Part shown: positions 52,027 through 60,778 of the stretch, piece by piece
Layout of the letters: each line of letters starts with the position of its first letter
Position numbering within the stretch: the first letter of the stretch is position 1
Assembly: GCF_029603165.1 (NCBI RefSeq)
Contig: NZ_JAQSVC010000005.1
Span: 248,001 to 312,000 of the forward strand
Direction: 5' to 3'
Length of the DNA stretch: 64,000 nt
Origin: Galbibacter pacificus
GTDB taxonomy: Bacteria > Bacteroidota > Bacteroidia > Flavobacteriales > Flavobacteriaceae
Program-made: the position numbers and the translations under genes
Notes under the pieces: generated by a model
The model's database searches: none
The model's input: the letters and a program-made list of their open reading frames with translations, nothing else
Told to the model about the DNA's origin: nothing

Positions 52027-53457
52027 ATGGACGCTGCATCATTTTATAAGTTACTAAAAGAAGAATTCCCGCACAGCCCAACGCACAAGCAAGATGTTGT
52101 GCTTCAACAACTTTCAGATTTTATATATTCCGAAGAAAGGGAAGAGGTGTTTTTGCTGAAAGGGTTTGCCGGTACCGGAAAAACTACCATAATTGGTGCA
52201 ATGGTCCATAATTTGTGGAAAACCATGCGAAAATCGGTACTTTTGGCACCCACAGGAAGGGCGGCCAAGGTAATTACCAACTATTCGGGCAGGACGGCTT
52301 TTACAATTCACAAGCATATTTATTTCCCGAGAAAACAAAGTGGGGGCGGGGTAAAGTTTGTCCTGGCGCCCAATAAACATAAAAACACCATATTTATTGT
52401 AGATGAAGCTTCCATGATTCCCGATTCGTCCGCCGACTCTAAAATTTTCGAGAACGGTTCCTTGCTCGACGATTTAATGATGTATGTGTATTCCGGGCAT
52501 AACTGCAAGCTCATCCTTATAGGCGATACCGCACAATTGCCGCCCGTGAATTTATACCTGAGCCCGGCTCTTGACGAGAACAAACTTTCGCTTAACTACA
52601 ATAAGGAAGTAAAAAAAATAGAACTGGACGAAGTGGTAAGGCAACAGTTAAATTCGGGGATACTTTTAAACGCCACCAATTTAAGGGAACAATTGCAGGA
52701 CGATTACGCAAATGATTTTCAATTTCACGTAAAAGACTTTACGGATATTGTCCGGCTAATCGACGGTTATGAAATACAGGATGCCATCAACCAGTCGTAC
52801 AGCGAAAACGGCAAAGAAGAAACGGCCATTATCGTGCGGTCCAATAAAAGGGCAAATATGTACAACCAGCAAATAAGGAGCAGGATTCTTTTTTTGGACA
52901 ATGAATTGGCTGCCGGAGACTATTTAATGGTAGTAAAGAACAATTATTATTGGGTAAAAACGTCTTCTGAAGCCGGCTTTATTGCCAATGGCGATATAAT
53001 TGAAGTACTTGAGATCTTCGCCATAAAGGAACTGTACGGGTTTAAGTTTGCTGAAGTAAAAGTACAAATGGTAGATTACCCCAACATGAAACCTTTTGAA
53101 ACCGTACTGCTCCTTGATACGTTGGATGTTAATTCGCCTTCACTTTCCTATGAAGATGGTAACAGGTTATATCAAGAAGTCATGAAAGATTATGAAGACG
53201 AAACGTCCAAGTACAAAAAATTCTTAAAAGTAAAAAACAACAAATATTTCAATGCGCTCCAGGTAAAATTTTCCTATGCGGTTACTTGCCATAAAAGCCA
53301 GGGAGGGCAATGGAATACGGTATTTGTAGAACAGCCATATTTGCCAAACGGGGTAGACAAAGATTATTTGCGGTGGCTATATACCGCCGTAACAAGGGCA
53401 AAAGACAAATTGTATTTAATTGGTTTTAAAGATAATTTTTTTGCCGACATCCATTAA
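52027..53457 (+). CDS. RecD-like superfamily 1B DNA helicase
   Basis: 476 residues. Helicase motifs in order: LKGFAGTGKTT (I, about 43-53), LLAPTGRAAKVI (Ia), IFIVDEASMI (II), ILIGDTAQLPPV (III), YAVTCHKSQGGQWN (V, about 419-432) and LYTAVTRAKDKLYLIG (VI). The short N-terminus lacks the RecBCD-binding part, so it is a stand-alone helicase of the RecD2/Dda group, moving 5' to 3' on single-stranded DNA in repair or recombination. It begins a plus-strand series with kdsB and kdnB but is not clearly co-regulated. Confidence 0.9.
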   Translation: MDAASFYKLLKEEFPHSPTHKQDVVLQQLSDFIYSEEREEVFLLKGFAGTGKTTIIGAMVHNLWKTMRKSVLLAPTGRAAKVITNYSGRTAFTIHKHIYFPRKQSGGGVKFVLAPNKHKNTIFIVDEASMIPDSSADSKIFENGSLLDDLMMYVYSGHNCKLILIGDTAQLPPVNLYLSPALDENKLSLNYNKEVKKIELDEVVRQQLNSGILLNATNLREQLQDDYANDFQFHVKDFTDIVRLIDGYEIQDAINQSYSENGKEETAIIVRSNKRANMYNQQIRSRILFLDNELAAGDYLMVVKNNYYWVKTSSEAGFIANGDIIEVLEIFAIKELYGFKFAEVKVQMVDYPNMKPFETVLLLDTLDVNSPSLSYEDGNRLYQEVMKDYEDETSKYKKFLKVKNNKYFNALQVKFSYAVTCHKSQGGQWNTVFVEQPYLPNGVDKDYLRWLYTAVTRAKDKLYLIGFKDNFFADIH

Positions 53458-53507
53458 AAGTAAAATGCTTACATTTAATAACATTTTTTACCCATATATT
53501 AAAAAGA

Positions 53508-54074
53508 ATGACATCAGAAGCTATTATAAGTATTTTTCTGGGCATCGGTCTGGCGGCTTCCGTTGGGTTCAGAGTTTTTCTGCCATTGTTTGTTTTAAGT
53601 CTGGTCGGCCATTTCGATATTATAAATTTAAGCGAGCACTGGGAATGGATTGGTTCTGTTCCGGCATTGATAGCCTTGGCGGCGGCCATGGTACTGGAAA
53701 TTTTTGCCTATTATATCCCTTTTATAGATAATTTGTTAGATACCATTGCGGTTCCATTGGCAGCAATAGCCGGAACAGCGGTCATGGCGTCTACCATGGC
53801 AGAGCTTTCCCCGGTTGTAACATGGGCATTGGCAATTATTGCCGGTGGGGGAACAGCCAGCATTGTAAAAGGGGCCTCGGCAGGAACAAGGGTAACGTCG
53901 TCGGTAGCAACGGCGGGACTTGGAAATCCCGTTGTTTCAACGGTGGAAACAGGCGGTTCCATAGCATTGTCCTTGGTGGCCATATTTTTACCAATAGTAG
54001 CTATTGTGTTGGTTATCATTATTTTAATGTTTATATTTTGGTTTTATAAAAAACTAGGGGGTAAGAGCAACTAA
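53508..54074 (+). CDS. DUF4126 membrane protein
   Basis: 188 residues with about five hydrophobic segments, rich in small residues (LSPVVTWALAIIAGGGTASI, SAGTRVTSSVATAGLGNPVV). These Gly/Ala/Ser-rich segments are the DUF4126 signature. Inner membrane, function unknown. It lies 50 bases after the helicase and 51 bases before kdsB, which has its own promoter element. Confidence 0.85.
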   Translation: MTSEAIISIFLGIGLAASVGFRVFLPLFVLSLVGHFDIINLSEHWEWIGSVPALIALAAAMVLEIFAYYIPFIDNLLDTIAVPLAAIAGTAVMASTMAELSPVVTWALAIIAGGGTASIVKGASAGTRVTSSVATAGLGNPVVSTVETGGSIALSLVAIFLPIVAIVLVIIILMFIFWFYKKLGGKSN

Positions 54075-54092
54075 ATTCTCAATTTTATCTCT

Positions 54093-54100
54093 TATTTTTG
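54093..54100 (+). promoter_or_regulatory. -7 promoter element of kdsB
   Basis: TATTTTTG matches TAnnTTTG and lies 25 bases before the kdsB ATG. Confidence 0.45.
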
Positions 54101-54125
54101 TTAATTCATAAAGGTTTTTCAACTA

Positions 54126-54854
54126 ATGAAGATAATTTCAATGATACCGGCCAGATATGCCGCTTCACGATTCCCCGGAAAGCTTATGCAGGACCTTGGG
54201 GGCGAGACCGTAATTTTACGTACCTACAAGGCAGCCGTAAATACCGGCCTTTTCGACGATGTTTTTGTGGTAACCGATAGCGATATTATTTTTAAGGAAA
54301 TTGAAAATAATGGCGGAAAAGCTATTATGAGTATAAAAGAGCACGATTGTGGCAGCGATAGAATAGCCGAAGCTGTTGAAAACATGGATGTGGATATCGT
54401 TGTCAATGTACAGGGCGATGAGCCTTTTACCGATAGGGAAAGCCTGGAAAAAGTAATAGAGGTTTTTAAGGAAGATGCCCAAAAGGAAATCGATTTGGCC
54501 TCTCTTATGACCAAAATTGAAGATTGGGAAGAAATAAGCAACCCCAATACCGTAAAAGTAATTACCGACGAACGTGGGTTTGCCTTGTACTTTTCCCGTT
54601 CTCCCATTCCATATCCAAGAGATAAAAACATCCATGTAAGGTATTTTAAACATAAAGGTGTATATGCATTTAGAAAACAGGCAATTGTAGATTTTCAGCG
54701 GTTGCCCATGCGCTCTTTGGAAGCTACCGAAAAAATTGAAGCTATTCGTTATTTAGAATATGGAAAGAAAATAAAAATGGTGGAAACCGATAGCGAAGGT
54801 ATAGAAATAGACACCCCAGAAGACCTTGAAAGAGCCAAAAAAGTATGGAAATAA
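54126..54854 (+). CDS. kdsB: 3-deoxy-manno-octulosonate cytidylyltransferase
   Basis: 242 residues. [20 protein letters not shown] (nucleotide-binding loop), [20 protein letters not shown] (Asp metal ligand), and [12 protein letters not shown] plus [16 protein letters not shown] are the KdsB blocks. It activates Kdo as CMP-Kdo for lipid A-core assembly. In Shewanella the homologue next to kdnB acts on 8-amino-Kdo instead; the present neighbour kdnB raises the same question here. It overlaps the next gene by 10 bases. Confidence 0.95.
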   Translation: MKIISMIPARYAASRFPGKLMQDLGGETVILRTYKAAVNTGLFDDVFVVTDSDIIFKEIENNGGKAIMSIKEHDCGSDRIAEAVENMDVDIVVNVQGDEPFTDRESLEKVIEVFKEDAQKEIDLASLMTKIEDWEEISNPNTVKVITDERGFALYFSRSPIPYPRDKNIHVRYFKHKGVYAFRKQAIVDFQRLPMRSLEATEKIEAIRYLEYGKKIKMVETDSEGIEIDTPEDLERAKKVWK

Positions 54855-55564
54855 ACTATAAGGACATAAAAATTATCGGTTTTGATGCCGATGATACCTT
54901 GTGGGTAAACGAAACCTATTTTAGGGATGCCGAACACGAGTTTGCAAAACTGCTTTCGTCTTACGAAACAGAAAACAAAATCGACCAAGAGCTCTTTAAA
55001 ATGGAAATGCAGAATTTGGAGACCTATGGATACGGAATTAAGGGTTTTATGCTTTCTATGATAGAAAGTGCCATAGATTTGTCAAATAACAAGGTAAACA
55101 ATGCAACCATTTCCAAAATTTTGAATCTAGGTAAAGAGATGATCAATAAACCAGTTGAACTGTTGGATGGTGTAGAGGAAGTATTGCAGGCTTTATCGCA
55201 AAAATACCGGGTTATCCTTTTAACAAAAGGCGACTTGCTGGATCAAGAACGAAAACTAGAAAAATCCGGACTTTCAAAATATTTTCACCATATAGAAGTT
55301 TTAAGTGATAAGAAAGAAGAAAACTATAAAAATTTATTAGATCATTTAGAAATAGACGTCAAGGAGTTTTTAATGATAGGAAATTCCTTGAAGTCGGACG
55401 TGTTACCGTTGGTAAATATTGGGGCCAAAGCAATTCACGTTCCCTTCCATACCACATGGGCACACGAAATGGTAAAAAATGAAGAAGATAACGATACCTA
55501 TATAAAAGTAGAAAAAATAAAAGATGTCCTTCAATTGATGGAAATGGAAGAAGAACATCGTTAA
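54845..55564 (+). CDS. HAD-superfamily hydrolase
   Basis: 239 residues. Motif I is [15 protein letters not shown] with nucleophile Asp14 and Asp16, motif II ILLTKGD, motif III Lys in [12 protein letters not shown], and motif [21 protein letters not shown]. The helical cap at about 20-100 puts it in the YjjG-like group of phosphatases. Overlap with kdsB suggests a sugar phosphate of the LPS pathway as substrate, though it does not look like KdsC (which is about 170 residues and capless). It is translated in overlap with kdsB and followed by the kdnB-like gene after 23 bases. Confidence 0.88.
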   Translation: MEINYKDIKIIGFDADDTLWVNETYFRDAEHEFAKLLSSYETENKIDQELFKMEMQNLETYGYGIKGFMLSMIESAIDLSNNKVNNATISKILNLGKEMINKPVELLDGVEEVLQALSQKYRVILLTKGDLLDQERKLEKSGLSKYFHHIEVLSDKKEENYKNLLDHLEIDVKEFLMIGNSLKSDVLPLVNIGAKAIHVPFHTTWAHEMVKNEEDNDTYIKVEKIKDVLQLMEMEEEHR

Positions 55565-55587
55565 TAATAAAAACTGAAGAAGCGTAC

Positions 55588-56670
55588 ATGAAGTATAAAA
55601 ATTTTCCAATGGTTCCTAAAGTGGTTTTCGGGCGTGGGTGCTTTAGCCAACTTGATGAAATATTAATGCCAAAACGTAAAAGCGACGAAGCTCCTTTTAT
55701 TTTTTTGGTCGATGATGTTTTTGAAAATGACAATTGGATTTTATCAAGAATACCCTTGTTGTTCAACGACCAAATTATTTTTATCCCTACGGATGAAGAA
55801 CCTAAAACCGATCAGGTAGATGCACTTGTTGAAAAAATTAGGCAAGATGCCACTCAAATGCCTTCCGGAATAATAGGTATTGGCGGCGGTACTGTAATGG
55901 ATATTGCCAAAGCCGTTTCTATTATGCTTACCAGCCAAGGAAGTTCGGCCGATTACCAAGGATGGGACTTGGTAAAGAACGAGGCAATATACCATGTGGG
56001 AATCCCCACGATAAGCGGAACGGGCGCAGAAGTATCACGGACTACCGTACTTACGGGACCAGATAAAAAATTGGGGATAAATTCAGACTATACCCCTTTC
56101 GATCAAGTGGTGCTGGACCCGGAACTAACAAAAGGAGTTCCCAAAGACCAATGGTTTTACACGGGAATGGATTGCTATATTCACTGTATTGAATCGTTAA
56201 ACGGAACTTATCTAAATGCCTTTAGCCAAAGTTATGGAGAAAAGGCACAGGAACTTTGCGATGAAGTATTTTACAACGGTAATCTCACGACCGAGGAAGC
56301 CCAGGATAAATTAATGATGGCTTCTTGGCACGGCGGGATGAGTATTGCCTACTCCCAGGTTGGGGTGGCACATGCCATGAGTTATGGGCTTTCTTACTTG
56401 TTGGGGACCAAACACGGTATCGGGAATTGTATTGTTTTCGACCATTTGGAAGGATTTTACCCAGAAGGCGTGGCGCAGTTCAAAAAAATGAAAGAAAAAC
56501 ATGGAATTGTACTTCCAACAGGTCTGTGCGCTAACCTTACCGATGCTGACTTTGATACTATGATTAATGTTTCTATGGGGATGGATCCCTTATGGGAAAA
56601 TGCATGTGGGAAAAATTGGAAGGATACCATAACTCCCGAGAAATTACGTAGTTTATACGAGAAAATGTAA
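55588..56670 (+). CDS. kdnB: Iron-type alcohol dehydrogenase, KdnB-like (Kdo 8-oxidase)
   Basis: 360 residues. NAD-binding motif IGIGGGTVMDIAKAVS (about 96-111), PTISGTGAEVSRTTVL, metal-site residues in FYTGMDCYIHCIESLN and GVAHAMSYGLSYLL plus TKHGIGNCIVFDHLEGFYP. The N-terminus YKNFPMVPKVVFGRG fits KdnB, which in Shewanella oxidises the C8 hydroxyl of Kdo to an aldehyde for transamination by KdnA. KdnA is not in the window. The kdsB-HAD-kdnB order supports this call; a different sugar or alcohol substrate cannot be excluded. The acyltransferase gene begins right after its stop. Confidence 0.72.
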   Translation: MKYKNFPMVPKVVFGRGCFSQLDEILMPKRKSDEAPFIFLVDDVFENDNWILSRIPLLFNDQIIFIPTDEEPKTDQVDALVEKIRQDATQMPSGIIGIGGGTVMDIAKAVSIMLTSQGSSADYQGWDLVKNEAIYHVGIPTISGTGAEVSRTTVLTGPDKKLGINSDYTPFDQVVLDPELTKGVPKDQWFYTGMDCYIHCIESLNGTYLNAFSQSYGEKAQELCDEVFYNGNLTTEEAQDKLMMASWHGGMSIAYSQVGVAHAMSYGLSYLLGTKHGIGNCIVFDHLEGFYPEGVAQFKKMKEKHGIVLPTGLCANLTDADFDTMINVSMGMDPLWENACGKNWKDTITPEKLRSLYEKM

Positions 56671-57227
56671 TGAAAGAAATTTCTAAATGGATTTTCTACA
56701 AATTATTGGGTTGGAAGCTTATTGGTGAATTTCCTCCATTATCAAAATATATTATAATAGTCGTGCCGCATACCAGCTGGCACGATTTTTATATAGGGGT
56801 ATTGGTACGGAGCATGGTTAATATTCCTATAAATTATGTGGCCAAGAAAGAGCTGTTTAACACACCGCTCGGTTGGTATTTTAAATGGACGGGCGGAGCG
56901 CCCATAGACCGGTCCAAAAACAGCAATACGGTAGATGCCATTGTTTCTTTGTTTGAAGAACGTAATGAGTTTAGGCTTGCAATAGCCCCTGAAGGAACAA
57001 GGAAAAAGGTAACAGAATGGAAAACGGGGTTTTATTATATTGCCAAAGGGGCAAAGGTGCCAATTGTCATGACAGCGTTTGATTATAAAAATAAAGAGGT
57101 CCGAATAGAACCTCCTTTTTGTCCGTCAGATGATATGAAATCCGACTTTAATTTTATGTACCGTAATTATTCGGGGGTGATAGGAAAAATACCTGAATAT
57201 TCTTTTGATGAAGAATTAATCTCCTGA
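56670..57227 (+). CDS. PlsC-like acyltransferase
   Basis: 185 residues. VVPHTSWHDFYIG contains the catalytic HX4D (His34, Asp39), followed by the substrate motif AKKELFNTPLGWYFKWTGGA and APEGTRKKVTEWKTGF. No clear membrane helix is present beyond the amphipathic N-terminus. Members acylate lysophospholipids or glycolipids on the membrane surface. It overlaps kdnB by one base, which couples it to the kdsB operon and suggests a lipid A or outer-membrane lipid role. Its end overlaps the convergent yebC gene by 12 bases. Confidence 0.88.
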   Translation: MKEISKWIFYKLLGWKLIGEFPPLSKYIIIVVPHTSWHDFYIGVLVRSMVNIPINYVAKKELFNTPLGWYFKWTGGAPIDRSKNSNTVDAIVSLFEERNEFRLAIAPEGTRKKVTEWKTGFYYIAKGAKVPIVMTAFDYKNKEVRIEPPFCPSDDMKSDFNFMYRNYSGVIGKIPEYSFDEELIS

Positions 57228-57935
57228 TTCCTCCATGGTATGGTAAACATTCTGGACATCGTCATCTTCTTCAATTTTTTCCAGAAGTTTTTCCACATCG
57301 GCAACTTCTTCTTCATTCAATTTCTTGGTTACCTGCGGAATACGCTCAAATCCTGACGAAAGAATTTCAATTCCACGCCCTTCCAGTTCTTTCTGTATGG
57401 CTCCAAAACTTTCAAATGGGGCATAAATTAAAATGCCGTCTTCATCGGTAAAAACTTCTTCGGCGCCAAAATCGATCATTTCCAATTCCAATTCTTCTGG
57501 GTCGATGCCTTCGGCGGGAATCCTGAAATTGCAGGTATGATCGAACATAAATTCAACAGACCCACTGGTTCCCAGACTTCCGTTACATTTGTTAAAATAG
57601 CTCCGTATGTTGGCAACCGTGCGGTTGTTGTTGTCTGTGGCGGTTTCAATTAAAATGGCAATTCCATGGGGGGCATAGCCTTCAAATAAAACCTCTTTGT
57701 AGTCTTCGGTGTTTTTATCAGAAGCACGTTTTATGGCCCTTTCAATATTATCCTTGGGCATGTTTGCCGTCTTGGCATTTTGTATAACGGCCCTTAACCG
57801 TGCATTGGCATCTGGGTCGGGACCTCCTTCTTTAACGGCCATTACGATGTCTTTCCCTAAACGCGTAAACGTTTTGGCCATAGCAGACCAACGCTTCATT
57901 TTCCTTGCTTTTCTAAACTCAAAAGCTCTTCCCAT
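57216..57935 (-). CDS. yebC: YebC/PmpR-family regulator
   Basis: 239 residues. The start MGRAFEFRKARKMKRWSAMA is that of the YeeN-like branch; KEGGPDPDANARLRAVIQNA, KTANMPKDNIERAIKRASD, and TDNNNRTVANIRSYFNKCNG are core YebC blocks. Family members act as transcription factors or help ribosomes pass polyproline-rich stretches. It stands alone with a TATTTTTG promoter element 28 bases upstream and is convergent to the acyltransferase gene. Confidence 0.95.
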   Translation of the reverse strand: MGRAFEFRKARKMKRWSAMAKTFTRLGKDIVMAVKEGGPDPDANARLRAVIQNAKTANMPKDNIERAIKRASDKNTEDYKEVLFEGYAPHGIAILIETATDNNNRTVANIRSYFNKCNGSLGTSGSVEFMFDHTCNFRIPAEGIDPEELELEMIDFGAEEVFTDEDGILIYAPFESFGAIQKELEGRGIEILSSGFERIPQVTKKLNEEEVADVEKLLEKIEEDDDVQNVYHTMEESGD

Positions 57936-57962
57936 AAAATATCCTTAATTATAATTTCCCAG

Positions 57963-57970
57963 CAAAAATA
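57963..57970 (-). promoter_or_regulatory. -7 promoter element of yebC
   Basis: Minus strand reads TATTTTTG (TAnnTTTG), 27 bases before the ATG at 57935. Confidence 0.45.
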
Positions 57971-58009
57971 AATAAAGAGTTTAAAAGTTGAAAGTTATAA
58001 AGTTGAAAC

Positions 58010-58202
58010 TTACCAACGACCAAACTCTGGCGAATGTATCAGCAGTTTTTTAATAATGCCTTTTACAATATGCAACTCTTTATTTGCTGTTCACTCACTA
58101 TGTGAGATTTAAGATGCCCAGACGCTTGCGTCTGAATGTTATATATTTTTCCATTTAATGCCTCGTGTGCTTTCGCCAAGGTACTAGCAACAATCATCAA
58201 TA
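58010..58202 (-). pseudogene. Probable frameshifted gene remnant, about 60 codons
   Basis: One minus-strand frame reads MIVASTLAKAHEALNGKIYN, then IQTQASGHLKSHIVSEQQIK, and stops; shifting by one base just before the stop continues as ELHIVKGIIKKLLIHSPEFG and RW-stop. The join gives a smooth helical sequence, so this looks like the tail of a lost gene with one frameshift. It begins at the end of the pterin dehydratase gene. I cannot name the family. Confidence 0.4.
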
Positions 58203-58207
58203 GGCAA

Positions 58208-58492
58208 TTACCCTTTAATAATTTCTTCAATCTTATTGGCCAATGCAAAGTCTTTTTCGGTAATGCCATCTGCATCGTGCGTGTTCAGCCTAATGGTTAG
58301 GTTGTTGTATACGTTGCTCCATTCGGGATGATGATTTTGTGCTTGTGCTTCAAAAGCAATACGCGTCATCATGGCAAAGGCATCGGCAAAGTCTTTAAAA
58401 TCCAACGACGTTACCAAATAGCCTTCTTCATAATCCCAATAATCTAGTTTTGCTATGCGTTCTTGTATATCTTTTTCGCTTAAAGTTTTCAT
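58208..58492 (-). CDS. phhB: Pterin-4a-carbinolamine dehydratase
   Basis: 94 residues, the usual length. The active-site block AQNHHPEWSNVYNNLTIRL with the two histidines and TTHDADGIT-like segment (NTHDADGITEKDFALANKIE) is intact. The enzyme dehydrates 4a-hydroxytetrahydrobiopterin to recycle the cofactor of aromatic amino acid hydroxylases; no hydroxylase gene is in the window. The gene lies near the downstream remnant and about 57 bases from the RmlD-like gene upstream, possibly on its transcript. Confidence 0.93.
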   Translation of the reverse strand: MKTLSEKDIQERIAKLDYWDYEEGYLVTSLDFKDFADAFAMMTRIAFEAQAQNHHPEWSNVYNNLTIRLNTHDADGITEKDFALANKIEEIIKG

Positions 58493-58549
58493 ATAATGTC
58501 TTTTTGTAAAGGTAAGAAGTTATACAGCCAATGTTTAATTTGCAGGGGT

Positions 58550-59362
58550 TTATTTAACCTTCAACTCGTTTATTACGTCAAAATGACTAAAATTAAGGTG
58601 TTTTGGCAGTTTGTTGTCTTTTGGGAGTACCGCCAAAAACCTGTCGAAATTAGAGGTATATACGTTTTTCAGCAAAGGTTTTTCATAACCCAATGCTTCA
58701 ATGGCTTCTTTTATAAATTCATCGTGATGTATCAGGTCCGAACTTCCTAAATGGTATATTCCTTTTCGGTTTCTGTTCACAATATAATGTATTTGTTGCG
58801 AAAGCTTGTCGGCATAGGCAACATTCATTACCAAGTCTGGAAAAACTTCGTAAGCCTCTTTTTTGTCGATAAAATATTTTAGTTCTTTAATACGTGGCGA
58901 ATGGCTCCCGAAAACCATTGGCAACCTTACAATGGTGTAATTTTTCTCGGGAAGCTGCATTAAAGCCGTTTCTATTTTTATCTTAAACTTTCCATAGGTG
59001 CTCATTGACAGGGTTTTGTCGAACTCATACGATGGAAAATTGCTAAACGCATCAAAAACATTGGCCGATGATAAAAAAATAACCTTGCTATTGCTCGCCC
59101 TGCAATAATCTGCAATATCTTGATGCGTATCTATTTGTGCTTCAAAATCCCCTCTTAGGGCAGAAATGATAACATTAGGGCGAACCTTGGTTACAATATC
59201 GATAAGGTCGTCGTTTTCCATGTCAAAACGGAAAAAATGCTTGTTATTGGAGTATATCTTTCCCGTATGGTAAGTGCCATAAGTATCATAATAGGCGCAC
59301 AGTTCTTTGTAAATTGCCCCTCCAATAAATCCGCTTGCCCCTAATATTAATATCTTTTTCAA
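58550..59362 (-). CDS. RmlD-like NAD(P)-dependent sugar reductase/epimerase
   Basis: 270 residues. Rossmann motif GASGFIGG (about 8-15), catalytic Tyr123 and Lys127 in STYGKFKIKIE, IFLSSANVFDAF and IVRLPMVFGSHS. This is the extended SDR fold of dTDP-dehydrorhamnose reductase and related enzymes; its length and the N-terminus match the RmlD-like subgroup of sugar nucleotide-binding proteins. Substrate unknown. Upstream, gcvT ends 41 bases before its start and may be read through. Confidence 0.85.
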   Translation of the reverse strand: MKKILILGASGFIGGAIYKELCAYYDTYGTYHTGKIYSNNKHFFRFDMENDDLIDIVTKVRPNVIISALRGDFEAQIDTHQDIADYCRASNSKVIFLSSANVFDAFSNFPSYEFDKTLSMSTYGKFKIKIETALMQLPEKNYTIVRLPMVFGSHSPRIKELKYFIDKKEAYEVFPDLVMNVAYADKLSQQIHYIVNRNRKGIYHLGSSDLIHHDEFIKEAIEALGYEKPLLKNVYTSNFDRFLAVLPKDNKLPKHLNFSHFDVINELKVK

Positions 59363-59403
59363 TAAATGCTATCTTTCTTTTTTTAGGAGAACTTATAGTT
59401 TCC

Positions 59404-60492
59404 TTATTTATTTTTATAGAATGGAAGTTTAACAATTTTTGCTTCCACTTTTTTCTTTCGTATCTGCAAATATATGGTGGTTCCCTCTTTGGCATAGCTG
59501 GTTTTTACATATCCCATGCCTATACCTTTGCCCAACGATGGGGCCATGGTTCCACTGGTAACGTTCCCGATAATCTCATCAGAGTTGTTAATAATTTCGT
59601 ACCCGTTTCTAGGGATTCCTCGTTCTATCATTTCAAAACCTACAAGTTTTTTGGCAACGCCATTTTCCTTTTGCTCTTTCAGGGCTTCGGCATTCACAAA
59701 GTCCTTTGTAAATTTGGTAATCCAGCCAAGCCCGGCCTCTATAGGAGAGGTGGTGTCATTAATATCGTTTCCATAAAGGCAATAGCCCATTTCCAGGCGC
59801 AACGTATCTCTGGCGGCTAGGCCTATTGGTTTTATGCCAAAATCTTTTCCGGCTTCCAATACTTTGTTCCAAACCTGTTCCACTTCGCTGTTTTTACAGT
59901 AAATTTCAAAACCGCCGCTTCCGGTATATCCCGTTGCCGAAATAATTACGTGTGGAATTCCGGCAAATTCGCCCACTTCAAAATTATAAAACTTAATGGC
60001 CGAAAGGTCAACAGGCGTTATGGATTGCATAGCTTCCACAGCCTTTGGACCCTGGATGGCCAATAGCGAATAATCATCTGAAATATTTCGCATCTCGGCA
60101 CCGATCCCTTCATTATATTTAGAAATCCAGTTCCAGTCCTTTTCAATATTAGAGGCATTTACCACCAGCAAAAACTGTTCTTCCTTTATCTGGTAAATAA
60201 TCAAATCGTCCACAATCCCGCCATCTTCGTTAGGCAGGCAAGAATATTGTGCTTTCCCGATACTAAGTTTAGAGGCATCGTTGCTGCTCACCTTTTGGAT
60301 AAGCGTCAGGGCATTTGGCCCGCTAATAAGAAATTCCCCCATATGGCTTACGTCAAAAACACCCAAATGTTCCCTTACGGTCTCATGTTCAATAGTAACA
60401 CCTTCATATTGCACCGGCATGTTGTAGCCTGCAAACGGAACCATTTTGGCACCCAATTCAATATGTGTATCAGTTAAAGCAATATTCTTCAT
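59404..60492 (-). CDS. gcvT: Aminomethyltransferase (glycine cleavage T protein)
   Basis: 362 residues from ATG 60492. [65 protein letters not shown], and [20 protein letters not shown] are the GcvT landmarks, including the folate-binding Asp. It transfers the methylene group from the H protein to tetrahydrofolate. GcvH and GcvP are elsewhere. The leader between the TAATTTTG promoter element and the ATG contains a 9-base-pair hairpin. Confidence 0.96.
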   Translation of the reverse strand: MKNIALTDTHIELGAKMVPFAGYNMPVQYEGVTIEHETVREHLGVFDVSHMGEFLISGPNALTLIQKVSSNDASKLSIGKAQYSCLPNEDGGIVDDLIIYQIKEEQFLLVVNASNIEKDWNWISKYNEGIGAEMRNISDDYSLLAIQGPKAVEAMQSITPVDLSAIKFYNFEVGEFAGIPHVIISATGYTGSGGFEIYCKNSEVEQVWNKVLEAGKDFGIKPIGLAARDTLRLEMGYCLYGNDINDTTSPIEAGLGWITKFTKDFVNAEALKEQKENGVAKKLVGFEMIERGIPRNGYEIINNSDEIIGNVTSGTMAPSLGKGIGMGYVKTSYAKEGTTIYLQIRKKKVEAKIVKLPFYKNK

Positions 60493-60511
60493 TTTTGTAT
60501 ATTTAAAGTTA

Positions 60512-60534
60512 CAATGCCTATACGTTAGGCGTTG
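60512..60534 (-). promoter_or_regulatory. Hairpin in the gcvT leader
   Basis: CAATGCCTA and TAGGCGTTG pair (one T-G pair) around a TACGT loop, right after the predicted start of transcription. It may protect the 5' end of the mRNA or modulate translation; it is too small to be a glycine riboswitch. Confidence 0.4.
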
Positions 60535-60542
60535 CAAAATTA
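60535..60542 (-). promoter_or_regulatory. -7 promoter element of gcvT
   Basis: Minus strand reads TAATTTTG (TAnnTTTG), about 43 bases before the ATG at 60492. Confidence 0.5.
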
Positions 60543-60585
60543 TTTAAAATATCCTCAGAAATAAAACAAACCAATAAAGAATAAA

Positions 60586-60714
60586 ATGGCGAAGTTTTTT
60601 ATGGGGAGCATAAAGGTAAAAGTTATGTTTGCAAAAGCTGTTGCCCGCCTTCACTATTACACACCTGTCTGGTGTTCCAGCCAGGTGGGGTATACGCTCA
60701 GTCGGGGCTAGATG
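60586..60714 (+). CDS. Uncertain 42-residue reading frame containing a hairpin
   Basis: ATG at 60586 opens MAKFFMGSIKVKVMFAKAVA, then RLHYYTPVWCSSQVGYTLSR and G-stop. The DNA at 60662-60687 forms an 11-base-pair imperfect hairpin (CACCTGTCTGG and CCAGCCAGGTG). Either a small basic protein or a non-coding repeat with a structured RNA; coding evidence is weak. It is the only content of the spacer before the Gfo/Idh gene apart from the gcvT promoter. Confidence 0.25.
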
Positions 60715-60778
60715 GCTACGCTTGCGATATTTTTTATATGTTTATAGCAGATTTTAATTTAGTATAAAATTTTAAAAA

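Noticed and set aside
60493-60534. Glycine riboswitch upstream of gcvT
   Set aside because: The leader is only about 40 bases, far too short for the glycine aptamer; only a simple hairpin is present.
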